Origin: Watersipora subatra
Lineage: Eukaryota; Bryozoa; Gymnolaemata; Cheilostomatida; Watersiporidae
Direction: 5' to 3'
DNA length: 64,000 nt
Assembly: GCF_963576615.1 (NCBI RefSeq)
Contig: NC_088708.1
Coordinates: 47,045,196-47,109,195, forward strand
Positions 9,801-21,380 of this stretch are shown here, one piece after another (the stretch's first letter is position 1; each line of letters starts with the position of its first letter). The notes beneath the pieces were generated by a model. That model ran no database searches. It worked only from the letters and a program-made list of their open reading frames with translations, and had not been told where the DNA came from. The translations under genes and the position numbers were made by a program.

Positions 9801-12685
9801 TTAAGTAAGTTGTATACTTCTAGTAATTTTAGTTATAATAAAACTAAGAATTTAAAAATTTTTCTAAATAATATACAAATGTATAACATACAGTAGACGC
9901 TCCTATCATGTAAGTACTCCATTTTGAGAACAATTACGTTAAAGGGATTTTATGTTATACCGACAATAAAATACAGATAATTTGCCCAATCTGTTTCAAA
10001 ATCTTTTTAAACTCACTCCTTTGGTCCTTCAAATAAAAAAAAGACTAGATTCAACTTTTGAATTTAATTTAATGTATCGTAACTGTAGTACTGTTGTTTT
10101 GAAGTGACAACTTTTTACCTTTTTCTCATTGCTTCCACTGGGTTAACGATCCATAGTTGTGGTAATTTTACAATGAGTGAAGGAGAACGCACACCTTCAA
10201 AGTCAATTTACTCTCTACTGTACTTTAATTGAAGGCTTATTAGACTACATTATTAGCTGCAATGTGCTAAGGTTAATAGAGAATACAGCTGTTTTACAAG
10301 TGACATCATAGACATCTTAATCTTCAGGAGAGACTTCATGTGTTTATGCAACATATTATATATTTCTAGCTTTTCAGTTCTTTCTCATGAGCTGCCTTCT
10401 CATCAGTTTAACAGCTTTGGTATACTTCACGATTTTAACTCATTTCACTCTTTAGAGATATTTTATTTCGTTTTTGTTGGTGCATTGTAACTTTTCGATT
10501 GAATATATATCATAACAGGTTGGCAAGTTTTTATAAAATAATATAATTTATGGTTCTGTTCTTTTGCCTATATTATATTTGTGAACAATAATTTTATCAG
10601 CACCAACTCTCTAAATGAATCTTGACATACTATCAAGAGAAAAATATACTAAACATTTTTGTTATGTGCTTTGGATCGTTTTTGCTGATAGCATGTTTTT
10701 ACAGTAGAAATATATACTCTAAATGGTAGTATGAATAGTTAATGTGTTTAAGGTGGTTATCTTATAGCTATTTGTTGCCTAGTTACAGAGTACTTTAATT
10801 ATAAGCCATATTAAACTATGTAAAAGAGACCATCAATAAATTACTGCATTTTTACTTGATTTTCACAGAGTTCATGACCCCTGTTTCAAGTCATTGCTTA
10901 AACATACATCAAAATATTTTACAGAAATATTTACAAAAATAAACGATAAACAGTACAAAAATGGCAGTTGTTTTTGCTAGTCAGCAAGTCGAGGCACCTA
11001 TTTTTGGCAGCCTGTAAGAAAAATATCAAGGAAGTTAAGTTGCATGCCAAAGGTCATAATTTTCCACAGAAGCAAGTGTGATTATAACTAACTGTGTTAC
11101 TAGTAGCTCTACTAAAATATAGTTTATTAGTTTAGAATCTAATCTAAATTCAATCAAACTGACTGCAAGGGCCTAAAACTTAGCTTTCACCTCTAGTTCA
11201 GCCACATTTTTTTTCAGATCATATAGCTGTAATGTAGGTATACCTTATCATATAATAAGTGTTCATTACAACTATAATTGAATAATTTCAGGCAATGGTG
11301 CAGTGCAAGTCAGCTAAAGGATATGACATCAGAGTGGTGTACAATCTTACATCAACAAGCAATGCTATCAAGTGTCCGGAAGGGTAAATATTTCATAAAT
11401 ATTCATATTACATAATAAACTAAAATAAGTTTAAAATAGTCACATTATAGTCTAAAATATTATAAATTATAGTCACTAAGTAGTCACTTATAAAGTTTTT
11501 ACATTTGTTGTGGTTTAGAGAGTTTGCCTAATATTTTTCTGAAGACAAAGCTGTATTGAACTCCCTGAACTGCATGCATTGTGCTGTTCTGTAGTTTACT
11601 TAGTTGTCTTCCCATTTTATTCATAATATCGATTAGAATAACTGCTTTAGTCTTTGCAGCAGCCCAACATGCAGTTCATGGTGCAGCCTAACATTTGTTT
11701 TGTGCCAAAGTAGTGTCTGTCAATGTACTGTAATTCTATAGCCGAGATCCATCATAAACTACGCTGGTCAGATCAGCATTGCACTCTGTAGACCAGATGG
11801 CATCACTTAAATCATCTGCAACTGCCTCCACTCAGAAAAACAAAATTGAAATTTTGAGAAAAGCAAAATTTTTATTTCATAAATATATGTTTTCTCTCAA
11901 AGAATAGTCTGAGTTCTACTATTAGTCCTTGACCCTCTCAAGGAATAGTCGGAGTTTTACTGTAAGTCTTTGACCTTCTCGAGGAGCAGTCTGAGTTTCA
12001 CTATAAATCCTTGACTCTCTCAAGGAATAGTCTGCGCTCTACTATTAGTCCTTGAATTAGCTTGAGCTCTACAATAAATTCTTGACTGTATCGAAGAGTA
12101 GTTTGAGTTCTACTATTAGTCTTTGATCTCTACAAGAACAATCTGAGTTCTACTGTTAATTCTTGACCCTGTGAAGGAGTAGTGTAATCTCTAATGGTAC
12201 TCCTTGACTCCAAAACTGTTATGCTATCAATTGATGGTCACGCTTTCACCTCATGTTATCACAACTTTTTATTGAGAATTTATTGTGTTACTGGCTTGCA
12301 TGATTTAATGTGTCAAATACCATTGCCTTGTGAAAAAATTAATCATCATTTACAATTTACTTATTTCTTACTGCTCTTTTTTACTTACTCATACTTACTG
12401 CTATTCTTTGCAAATCTTTCTTTACTATTCTGTCAACGTATTTTGTAATAAACCTTTTCTTTAAAAGTACTCAGAATCTTGTCGACTTGTCGTTGTAGGT
12501 TTGCCATGGAGTCTTGTACAAAGAATGACCCATGGATTCAAGCTCGAGACACAGTTTTATTTTACACGTTAACCGAAGAGGGCATAGCGTGTGGTTGGAA
12601 AAAATCATCAGGATCCAACAACAATGACATGCGAATGTCTGCAGTTTGTCTCAAAGAGTCACACTGTACAGAGATAATAAACTGA
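6831..12685 (+). CDS. secreted ten-cysteine protein, unknown family (4 exons)
   Basis: Exons: 6831-6885, 9488-9612, 11292-11383, 12499-12685, all with GT-AG introns in matching phases 1, 0 and 2; 152 residues. Residues 1-18 (MALQHITLCLLLSASCTL) are a signal peptide, so the product is secreted. The mature part has ten cysteines (26, 28, 34, 47, 65, 88, 97, 122, 141, 147) and one N-glycosylation site (Asn78). It reads as two related halves: C47...KAMVQCK at 60-66 and C122...MSAVCLK at 137-143, each a cysteine followed 18-19 residues later by a hydrophobic-Cys-x-Lys strand. The CPEGFAMESC start of the second half recalls the small cysteine-rich folds of resistin and the PCSK9 C-terminal domain, but only weakly. 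The minus-strand gene ending at 21381 is a clear paralogue. No function can be assigned; extracellular defence, structural or venom-like roles are all open. Confidence 0.82.
7000..7305. repeat. 11-bp minisatellite in intron 1
   Basis: About 27 imperfect copies of TGTATTACCTC. It produces stop-free frames on the plus strand (repeated YYLCITSVLPL-like residues) that are not genes. Confidence 0.85.
8091..8225 (-). pseudogene. mariner transposase C-terminal remnant with 3' inverted repeat
   Basis: Minus strand from 8208 reads RWDKCIPSQGEYFEGD then TAA at 8160-8158, the conserved C-terminus of mariner transposases. Downstream at 8091-8118 is CTGATCCAAAAGTTCCAGGA, the same terminal sequence found at 61580 next to a mariner N-terminal fragment. 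Only the tail is left and frames break upstream. It sits in intron 1 of the secreted-protein gene. Confidence 0.7.
8725..9090. repeat. dispersed repeat, copy A (inverted partner at 10776-11150)
   Basis: About 365 bp whose reverse complement recurs at 10776-11150 with scattered differences; shared landmarks are GAGCTACTAGTAACACAG, GGCTGCCAAAAATAGGTG and AAGTACTCTGTAACTAGGCA. The two copies flank exon 2 of the secreted-protein gene in opposite orientation. No coding capacity. Confidence 0.72.
9285..9395. repeat. 32-bp tandem repeat, about three copies
   Basis: Three nearly identical units beginning ATGCTCTCATGTTATATACA, in intron 1 just before exon 2. Confidence 0.85.
9893..10210 (+). repeat. 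dispersed DNA-transposon-like repeat, one-ended copy
   Basis: Begins ACAGTAGACGCTCCTAT and matches 29943-30250 along most of its length. Here only the left end is present. It lies in intron 2 of this gene, and the second copy lies in intron 2 of the paralogue, but in the opposite orientation relative to the gene, so the two are separate insertions. Confidence 0.6.
10776..11150. repeat. dispersed repeat, copy B (inverted relative to 8725-9090)
   Basis: Reverse-complement partner of copy A. It contains GCCTGTTT...CACCTATTTTTGGCAGCC and CTGTGTTACTAGTAGCTC in antisense. Lies in intron 2. Confidence 0.72.
11885..12215. repeat. imperfect 41-bp tandem array in intron 3
   Basis: About eight diverged copies of a unit carrying ...AGTCTGAGTTCTACTATTAG... 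and CCTTGACCCTCTCAAGGA. Copies vary in length, so the array is old. Confidence 0.75.
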
Positions 12686-12918
12686 GTTGTAATCCTTGGA
12701 GTGAAATGTGACTGAACATAATACTACTTTTTTATCTACTAAATTTTCAAACTCTTCTTCTGTTCCACTAAACTCCTAATTAATATACAAGTTTAAATAC
12801 TTTCTGCAATACTGATATACTGACTTCAATGACTCTATATACTTCTATTTTAGATTGCTAGAATTCACTACCCTTTATTAGAATGCAGTTTGATATTATA
12901 TGCACGAAAGTTGCTTAA

Positions 12919-12924
12919 AATAAA
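12919..12924 (+). promoter_or_regulatory. candidate polyadenylation signal
   Basis: First AATAAA downstream of the stop codon at 12683-12685, giving a 3' UTR of about 250 bases. Confidence 0.35.
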
Positions 12925-12929
12925 TAGCT

Positions 12930-13440
12930 TGCTAGAATCCAATGATCATTCTTATTTCACTGTCACAAGATAATGCTAGTTCACTACTTTGAACCCATAG
13001 GCAGATTTCATTAAAGCTTCACGAAATAGTGAATACATACCTAAGGATACATATTCACTTTAATGTCAGATAATGTGCTTTAGTCCGACGCAGCCCTAAG
13101 GCTACATATGAACTCAATAAACATAGTTGAAGCCAAACATACATATTCTACCATTTTGTGCTTGACACCTAGTTTTAGAAACTGTTCCCACTAATCTGTT
13201 TTTATAGAGTCGGTAATGGCAAGAAGCAGTCAGTATTGCTATAAAAAAAAACTTTCGACCAAATTACCTGATTGCTATGATATTATTATTTTATAACAAA
13301 TTGAGATGAATTGCTTGCAAACACTATTTTCTCAATAGTGTTTAGAATTCTTGAAGAGATTATACAATAATGCTAATCAAGCTAAAAATACAAAACAGCC
13401 TGAAGTGGCATATATATATATTACTATATATATACTACAA
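12930..13440. other. no gene seen
   Basis: AT-rich intergenic DNA. A short motif (ACATA...CTAAGGATACATATTCACTT) occurs twice, loosely, near 13035-13110. Nothing else noted. Confidence 0.4.
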
Positions 13441-13443
13441 TTT

Positions 13444-13590
<147 letters not shown>

Positions 13591-13734
13591 AATAAACACT
13601 TTATTATTTTTTCATTTAAGTAAAATTTCTGATTAACCCTATATCAGTGGGTTTTCTTTAGAAGCGCTAATGACTACTGTGGCTAAAAGGGATCTTTGAA
13701 TTACTTCAATATTTTAAGGAATTGTAATAAGACT

Positions 13735-13990
13735 ACGATGGTACTATGAAAATACTGTGATAATACTGTGATGGTACTGTGATAATACAGTAATGATATT
13801 ATGATGGTACCGTGATGAAACTGTAATAATACTATGATGACACTGTAATGATACTGTGATAATACTGTGATGATACTGCAATGATACTGTTGTGATACTA
13901 AGATGATACTATGATAATATTATGATGACACTGTAATAATACTATGATGATACTGTAATAATACTGTTATGATACTATGAGGATACTATG
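13735..13990. repeat. 11-bp minisatellite, unit TGATACTGTAA
   Basis: More than 20 diverged copies of an 11-mer (TGATACTGTGA / TAATACTATGA variants). Confidence 0.85.
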
Positions 13991-14231
13991 ACCATTGTTG
14001 AGGATTCTAAGGCCATTGTTTGTCTTGTTTGTAATGGCAAGGTTGTTAAGATTGAGTGATATGTATTGGAGACTGTTTTATACCAAGACTAGACTCTCTA
14101 CTCAAAAGTTAATTATCTCTGATGAGTTCAAATGGAACAAAAAAGCCTATCATTGGCTAACCTTATCAGAGTTTCATTTATCTTGTCGTAAGCAAATCAT
14201 TGCCAGTTCCCATATTTATTAGATAGAAGTA
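13991..14231. other. no gene seen
   Basis: Short spacer between the minisatellite and the palindromic MITE; the open frame through it has no recognisable features. Confidence 0.35.
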
Positions 14232-14233
14232 TA

Positions 14234-14898
14234 GCCTGTCTTGACAAACTGTTGTTTTTGCGGAGTTGTCCCCCATCGACTGGAGCAAGGAAAACAACAG
14301 CTTGTCACATTACGCACTGCACCTGATGCATCAGCTGCACTGAAAGGGAGTTGTCATCTTCCGTCTATGCGGCTTGGCTGCGATGTGATGTCGATTGCTC
14401 CATTGGTAATCATAACGGATTTAACCCAAAAAATTTATCTGGAAAAAATAAGATAAAAAACATCTAACCAGGGGCCAGTCTCTGCAGTAAACTTTAGTAG
14501 AACTTAAGAATAAAATAAATTAAAAATACAATCAATAAGAACAAATAAAACTGACAGATACAAAAAGTACAAATAAAACTGACTGAGCGCTCAAATAACA
14601 ACATCTTCAGTTGCTGCTGTTGCCTAAGTTCTAAAGTTCTATTAAAGTTTACCGCAGAGACTGGTCGCTGGTTAAACGTTTGTCTTATTTTTTTCTAAAT
14701 TTTTGGACTAAATCTGTTACGATTACCAATGGAACGACCGACATAACATCGCAGCCAAGCCGCACAGACGGAAGAGAACAACTCCTTTTCAGTGCAGCTG
14801 ATGCATCAGGTGCAGTGCGTATTGTGACAAGCTGTTGTTTTGCTCGCTCCGCTCGCCGGGGTACAACTCCGCAAAAACAACAGTTTGTCAAGACAGGT
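14234..14898. mobile_element. long palindromic (foldback) MITE, TA target
   Basis: Nearly the whole 665 bp folds on itself. The left arm 14234-14455 is matched by the complement of 14680-14898, and the inner part (14465-14505 against 14630-14670, both with CAGAGACTGG-type blocks) pairs as well, leaving a loop of about 120 bases. The ends are GCCTGTCTTGACAAACTG / CAGTTTGTCAAGACAGGT between TA dinucleotides (14232-14233, 14899-14900). No transposase. Non-autonomous TA-inserting element of the Tc1/mariner type is the likeliest class. Confidence 0.82.
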
Positions 14899-14900
14899 TA

Positions 14901-16601
14901 ATAAAGATATGGAGAAGCTGGAAAACTAAGCTGGTATGTGAAAGATGACGAATAATTATAATTGTAAAATTTTATCTTGCTCTGGTGTGACTTCATCAAA
15001 AAATGGTAAATCAATAAACACTTGCACAACTTGACAATGCTCTTCTACAAATAGGCACTCAAATTGCAAAAGCAGCCAGATCTCTGATGATGTTTGTCAG
15101 CTCAGTTCAAAGGGTGACAGATAATTAATGATTTCATTTCTCTGTTTGTGCAGTGTGTGTGTGAACAGTAGTTTACTAGGCAGCTCGATGCACTAGAATA
15201 GAGGATAATTAGACTTTTAAAACTTTCTTACGTACCAGAATAATTAAACAACAACTGAATGAAGAAGCAAATATTGCCTTGCTTGTGTTACACTCAGCAC
15301 AGAAAGCTGCCATATCGTATTTTATAAAACATGGGTCAACTTTAATCATGTTAGCCAGCAACTTATTTTACAAAAGTTCAGATAACTAAATGAAAATGCA
15401 GTTTTTATGTAATAAAATATTTCAAGTTCTAAACTTGTAGCCTCATTTTAATTTAGCAAAAAATTCAAGGAAATGGCATCACCTTGCTTGTTCACTTATA
15501 GGTAAACATGTTATTACCAGCGTAATGGAATAAATACTTATATTCAAATACCATAATGTAATAAAACCCAGAATTTCGGTATCTATTTATTTGCCAAAAA
15601 CTTTTTTATTTTTTGAAAAATAGCATATTAGTTCTCCATTATAGCGGTGTAGTGTCTTATATACGTACATGTGATTAATTGAAAACTTGCCTATTGAACA
15701 ATGGCAGGAAACAATGTTTTGTTGGCATGTCGGTGATGCTGAATAATAAACTTTGTTTTATGCATGTACCTGCATGTTGTCATATTTTACTTCATTTGTG
15801 TAGATATTAGCCATCCCGCAATATCCAATATTCAAGACTTTGGAGTCGCCTGCCCTTATGTGTCAACATAATTGTCATAGCTGGTCAACTTCCTCTTAGC
15901 TTGTTGATGAGCTCAACTCAGTGTCACTCAAGGTGACAGCTCGCCACAATTAGATAATATACCAGCATCATGGTAAACTTCATCCAAACAGACATTTGTT
16001 TATCAACTTGTGTTTTTAACTAAACGACTAACACCGCCTAGCACGCGCTGTATGGCATTCGTGCTATTTGTTATAAACTGAACATTATTCTACCTATAAC
16101 AACTAACTCTGAACCTGTTAAAAACCAAATGTATTGTAACGTTTTGCTAGCCACTCAACTTTCATTGGCGGATAGCTCTTAGTCAGTTACAGTAATAACT
16201 TTTTGATCTTTATCTTTGCATTGAAACTGCTTCCCTCTTTCCACAAATAATTATTTGGCATGTTTTAGAGACCACTCTAAAACTACAACCATGCATGGTT
16301 GTAACCAGTCAATGAGACCTATTCAAGAGTAATGCTATTTTTTCATACGAAATAAATAAATATATATCAAATTTATTTACACTGGTTAATGCTGTCTAGA
16401 GCAAATTAGACCATGAGACAAAAACAAATACAAAGTATAGTAAATTAAATTATGTGCATTGAAAGAAAAAGTTATTTTTGTATAATGCTGTTCTGCAATG
16501 TAAATTGGCAAGATGTTGGTGTTTAGTATAAGGTGTTGTGGGTTTTTGGGAAATAGCAATGTAGTGGATGGTCAGGCAGATTGGAAATACGATTAGAGTT
16601 T
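14901..16601. other. no gene seen
   Basis: 1.7 kb of AT-rich intergenic sequence. No long ORF, tRNA-like box or clear repeat was recognised on either strand. Confidence 0.4.
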
Positions 16602-18379
16602 TCCCACGACAAAGCACGAACGAAGCGAGTGTTTGGGAGCTTTATGATAAATGCATATGTGCACACAACTCCTGAAAAGTATTCATCAAAGGTCATATCT
16701 AAACCCTTGTACCGAAATCCCATCAAAAAACTTAACCATTTTTCTGTGGAGTCGTTAAAGTATAACAATGATACAAAACACATATAAACCTATTTAAATA
16801 TGTTACCAAGTCTTTGAAAAGTGTCGACAATATCCTAAAACTTACCCATCTGATCGGATTATACATAACTAGAAAAATTAATTTGGCCTAAAATCGCCAT
16901 TAAAACCTGACAAGCTTTTTTAATCAAAATTAAGACCGACCAACAAAATGCCCATAAAGCCGTGTGACAGATAGTAGAACCATAAAGTCGTGCGCACTTC
17001 ACAAGAAAAACTTACACATTTCACCAGTCTATGGCATTGTCCAATTGCCGGAAGCTTTTGTAATAAACGTAGACCGTTTGAGGCGTAGACCGTACACCGA
17101 TTTACAGGTACAAAAGTGTGGTACACAGTTTATCAGCCTATGTTTTTTGTTCAATTACCAAAGGTTCCATTAAATTATCTAGAACATTAGCCAAATTTCG
17201 TTACATCTTATGTACAAGCTAGGGCCGACCTACAATGTCCCTTTATGATAAGAACGATTCTTTATTTTGCTCCAGTGTGCAGAAAACTTCCAGACACACG
17301 TGAATGCTAATGCTTGCTTTCTGTTACAGATCGCTGTCAAAACCATTCTACATTCAACACAACCAACTTTCAAACTATGTATTTTACACAGAAGCTTGTC
17401 GTTTTACTTCTAATATTGCATTTCTCCTATTGCAGGGGAGAGATATAAACATACAGTCAAACATGAATAACTCTCCCTTAAATAGCTCAAGCAAATGGTT
17501 AACTTGAACGGTTTTGTTTGGTCCGTTCCCATGCAGTGATAAATTGCTTTAGATACCTCGACCTTAACTTTATTAACTCAAACAGTTTTTTGTCCAACGG
17601 CTACCGTTGTTATCACTTTAGAGTATCACTTTATTCTAAGCCTCAACTTTTAGTAGTTCGTAGTCTTTGTTATTATCATCATTGGCAAAATATTTTTGTC
17701 ATCGAATTTTTTAAAGGTTTGGTAAAATTTGATTTTTACTTAAAATCTGCTTAGCGATGGTTCTTTGAAGGCAAGGAAACCTTCGTATAAACTTCAAAAA
17801 ATTTGGCAAAATCGATCTTGGTTAAAACGCTCAAAAGAAAAAGATGTCTTTTCTTCTGAGCATTTTAACAGCGATCAAGTTTTGCCAATTTTAATCTGAA
17901 AATGTCCTGGCAATCACATCACATAATACAACGAACAAATCTCAAGTGATAGAAAAATCTCTCTACTTTCTAATAAAAAAATTTAAACTTTACATTAGAA
18001 GCATTTAATTTAAAACAAGCCATTCATGCTTTTGATTTATATTATAGCTTGTATATGTACAGTATCTACTAATAAACACATAGACTTATGACAGTGCTCT
18101 AATAACTTGAACGCTCTGATAATTCGAACACTTTCACTCGGTCCTGTGAAGTTTGAGTTATCAATGTTTGGCTGTATAATCTTTTCCTCTCATTATTGCT
18201 ATTTGTTGCACATAATAACACTCAGTACATTACAGCTACCATTGCAGCTATACCATTGCAGTTCTCCTATTGCACTGCAGTGCCATTTTACTGCTAATAT
18301 TGCATTTCTCAACCAGCAGAACCCTTTCCTTTTTCCATTATCACTTTGGTTGTGGGCTGTATGACAGGGGAATTTCTAG
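16602..18379 (+). mobile_element. Helitron2/Helentron-like element, copy 1
   Basis: Starts TCCCACGAC and ends TTTCTAG, followed by T. The left 850 bp (ATAAATGCATATGTGCACAC..., TTACCCATCTGATCGGATTA, GTACACAGTTTATCAGCCTA) and the right 250 bp (ATTGCATTTCTC..., CACTTTGGTTGTGGGCTGTA) match five other copies in this window. The 5' terminal TCCCACGACCAAA is complementary to a subterminal GGTCGTGGG block 20-30 bases before the 3' end, the asymmetric inverted repeat described for Helentrons. This copy is interrupted by another MITE (17454-18174) and has no coding sequence. Confidence 0.72.
17454..18174. mobile_element. TA-inserting MITE nested in Helitron copy 1
   Basis: The ends are CAGTCAAACATGAATAACTC and, reverse complemented, CAGCCAAACATTGATAACTC, flanked by TA (17452-17453 and 18175-18176). 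Removing it with one TA restores the AAACATATAAT seen in the other Helitron copies, so the boundaries are well supported. Internally there is a hairpin near 17797-17886 (TTGGCAAAATCGATCTTGG... against ...GATCAAGTTTTGCCAA) shared with the foldback elements at 27722 and 39325. Confidence 0.8.
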
Positions 18380-18380
18380 T

Positions 18381-18569
18381 TTAAATAACAAATATTTTAA
18401 AAAAAACATGTAGCTCCTCAGCATTAAGGGCAATTAAACGCTGGTCATAGCTTTCCATATCAGATAGCAAAACCCTGAAGCATAATTTTTGAAATAAATC
18501 TAATTTTTCTTTATCAGTTTTCAATACAAAAAGATACCAGCTTGGAGCAGCGTAAGACAAAATGAACAA
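18381..18569 (-). pseudogene. LINE reverse transcriptase C-terminal fragment
   Basis: The 62-residue minus-strand frame includes LSYAAPSWYLFVLKTDKEKL, FQKLCFRVLLSD and SYDQRL, matching the YA(A/S)P.W......d...LE..Q..A.R.i......Y..RL region after the polymerase domain of jockey/CR1/RTE-type elements. Upstream frames are broken and no other LINE part is nearby. It directly abuts the 3' end of Helitron copy 1, which probably inserted beside it. Confidence 0.6.
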
Positions 18570-19370
18570 TATACATTCTGGTAAGAGTGATAGGCTTTAT
18601 TGTTTTACACCTATCTTTTTGATCTGAATTAGAGAATGAGTTGATGGTCTAGTTTTTGGGATAATAAAGCCGACATAGCCTGAGAACTGGAAAGGATTAA
18701 AGTATTGTCTATTTTTATGACCCGAAGCTTGACAATGCCAGTAATATTTATGTTCAAATTTTTTTCTGGCTGACTATTTCATAGTTTGACATGATTTACT
18801 TCCATAGACCTGTATACCTATTAACTACATTTAATTATACTATAGTTACTAGGTCTTTGGTTACCGCTCACCTTCTAGTCTATTTGTAGCAGAATTTTAA
18901 TATCTTCCAACTGAAGTGAAAGCTTGCTTCAAACAGCCAATAGCAAGCTGGTTACTAAAGACAACTTCTCTGATCTTGAACAAGCAGCAGCCCCTTTATT
19001 GCTGCTCTCTATACATAATGCAAAACAGCAACAAAATTTACTACTCGCTACACAGTCATTACTTCAAAGGTTGCATGAATGACAATCTTTTTTAGTAAAA
19101 CAAAAAAAATTTTTATGCTAGAAGACTTAAACCTAAAAAGACGTCGGCACCAGTGCAGTGGGAATCTGTTTAATCGATAGGTTCAGTTATTTAATGAATA
19201 AAGAAAGGTATTACTGGTATTTGACCGTTTTGGCTGCTGGTATTGGTTTAACAGCAATACCATAGCTAATAACAGAAAAGCTGAACTCAACACAGTCATC
19301 ACACAATTTACATGATCCTTTATGGTACCTTCATATACTGGTCATAGTGCAAGCAGAACTCATGTGTGTA
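18570..19370. other. no gene seen
   Basis: AT-rich intergenic DNA. The first 100 bases may be further decayed LINE sequence upstream of the reverse transcriptase fragment. Confidence 0.35.
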
Positions 19371-19720
19371 AAGAAATGACAAATAGTGAAAAGTACGTTA
19401 CAGTGATAAAAGACGAGCTGCTCAAATCTGCTAGAGATCTGTTTCCTGGCAGAGAATGGATTTTCTTGTAAGACGATGCACCGTGTCAAAAGGCTAAATG
19501 GATGCAAAGGGGTAATCCAAAGAGTACAGAGTAACAGTAACAAGCTGCCTGCGCAGTTACCAGATCTTAATTCCATCAAAAACCTAAAGCAGCAGACTAG
19601 ACTAAAGCTCTAGAGCTAGATGAGATGGTAAAGGCATAATACAGGGTGATCATCCTTGATAGGTTTGAGACATTGATTGGACAACAGCATGGCTACCAGA
19701 CACAAGGCCGTGGAAGCTAG
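19371..19720 (+). pseudogene. Tc1-like transposase remnant
   Basis: Plus-strand frame pieces read SEKYVTVIKDELLKSARDLF, then FPGREWIFL, DDAPCQKAKWMQ, and after a frame change QLPDLNSIKNL. These correspond in order to the Tc1 catalytic block (...LFP..eWIFqQDnAPCHtAk......SPDLNPIENLW). The second catalytic Asp is present in DDAPC, but stops and frameshifts are frequent and the rest is missing. Confidence 0.62.
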
Positions 19721-19941
19721 TTAAGAATGGCCAACAAAACGTTAACAAAAAAATTAGAACCAATGACTTTATTCAAGGTCACTAACTCAACTCAAAAAGT
19801 TTGTTATGATATTTTAGTTAAATTGTGATTGCTTAAACTTTTGCAACTGCCAAGTTATAAGTATCAGTAACTAATAATTTTCAATAATCAGACTGATTCA
19901 ATCATACATGCCTACAGAGACTTATCTGTCTCTCATTGTCT

Positions 19942-19983
19942 CCCATTGCCAATGAGAGACACATAACTCTCATTGGCAATGGG
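19942..19983. other. perfect 16-bp hairpin
   Basis: CCCATTGCCAATGAGA at 19942-19957 and its exact complement at 19968-19983, with a 10-base loop. Function unknown; it may be a collapsed transposon end. Confidence 0.75.
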
Positions 19984-20049
19984 AATTATCTGTCTTCATT
20001 GCCTACTCTGAGCTGCACTGATGACACTTACGTAGCTGAAACAGCACTG

Positions 20050-20165
20050 TCAGTAGCATGTATACACATTATATACTTGCACACATATATGTACATATAA
20101 TATACACTATAAACATATATATAATATGTATACATATAATATGTATATATATATTGTATATTTTT
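20050..20165. repeat. TA-rich microsatellite region
   Basis: Imperfect TATA/CATA repeats. The following stretch to 21380 is AT-rich and shows no gene. Confidence 0.6.
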
Positions 20166-21380
20166 TGTATTTTGAGTTTTCTATAAGCATGCTTTATGTA
20201 CATTAATGCAAGAAGCAAATAAATCTGTGTTATCACAGAAAACAGTCATAGCAAACATGAAAAGCGTAACTTTAGAATCTATAATGATGTTTGCATGAGA
20301 GGGTAACTCTAAAAAGATTACCAACATATTTTTAAATTCAGCATAATTTGCAGCTTTACGTTTGAATGTCTATGGGATAGACCACACTGTTTTTATTGTT
20401 TTGATCCCTTGCTTGGTTTAGCAAGAGATTGATTTTTTCACTGACTATGCTTACTTAAGTTCTGAAATAATTCTGTTTGTATACATGTAGATGTCTGTCT
20501 TACACTTTAAAGTGCATATCAAAGTATCATTAACTGTACTTTGTATGAAATGAGTAGATATAATTATGCATACTTTTTGGTTTCTCATAGATACACACTT
20601 ACTGTAAAGATGATAGGCTTCAACCTCTCACACATTTGTTAGTACTACTCTAGCAATTGGTAATATGCTGAAATGCATTCCTGGTTTCTAGATACTGTTC
20701 ACTTGTTGCTATGCAGAGATTGGTCAACTTGGCGGCTTGCTAATTGCCAGTACTAATGAAAGGCTGCGCCTAACAAAATAATTCATAGAGGTTGGTTCAG
20801 CATCTCGTAAACTAGATCAGCTATCATAGAAGCTAAGCTTGTAACCTAAGTTTGAGATCCACGAAATAGTACCTGCTTACTCTTGTGACAATATTAAACA
20901 TATCTGCCTGTAGCAGTAACAAATCACTCCAGCTGAAAATTGACGTGCCTTATCAGTTGCAGGAATGTCTAGTCTGAAGTTGCACTATAACTGCTAAAAA
21001 ATACAACTACTACTTTTAATTCAAATGGAAAAAATTTGCTTGTCATTGTTTGCAGTTTGCTACAAGATTATTACAAATTTTACTCCAATTTATTGACAAT
21101 GAGTTGATAAGACAAGCAGTTTACATTTGTCAGTCCCATGTTATTGTATTGAACAGATAACTCCATATTGAACGGCGAGTTGGACATTTTATTGTCATTT
21201 CTATGATATTTAGTATCATAAACACAAAAGAACAGAAATGTAACAACATACTAATGTTTTCTACTAATGAAACATTTTTCCAATTGCACCTACTTCTTGC
21301 ATTGAGAAAAATACTGTCTTGGTCAGAAAATGACAAGTTTATAACTCGTTGTGGCGTGTGCAAAATAAACTAGTCCATCT
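20166..21380. other. no gene seen (3' flank of the second secreted-protein gene)
   Basis: No ORF with recognisable features. The last part will include the minus-strand 3' UTR of the gene ending at 21381. Confidence 0.35.

Noticed and set aside
14241..14901. ORFs on both arms of the palindrome (for example 14891-14685) giving matching peptides
   Set aside because: The match is due to the inverted repeat itself; the peptides have no domain and the reading frames are short.
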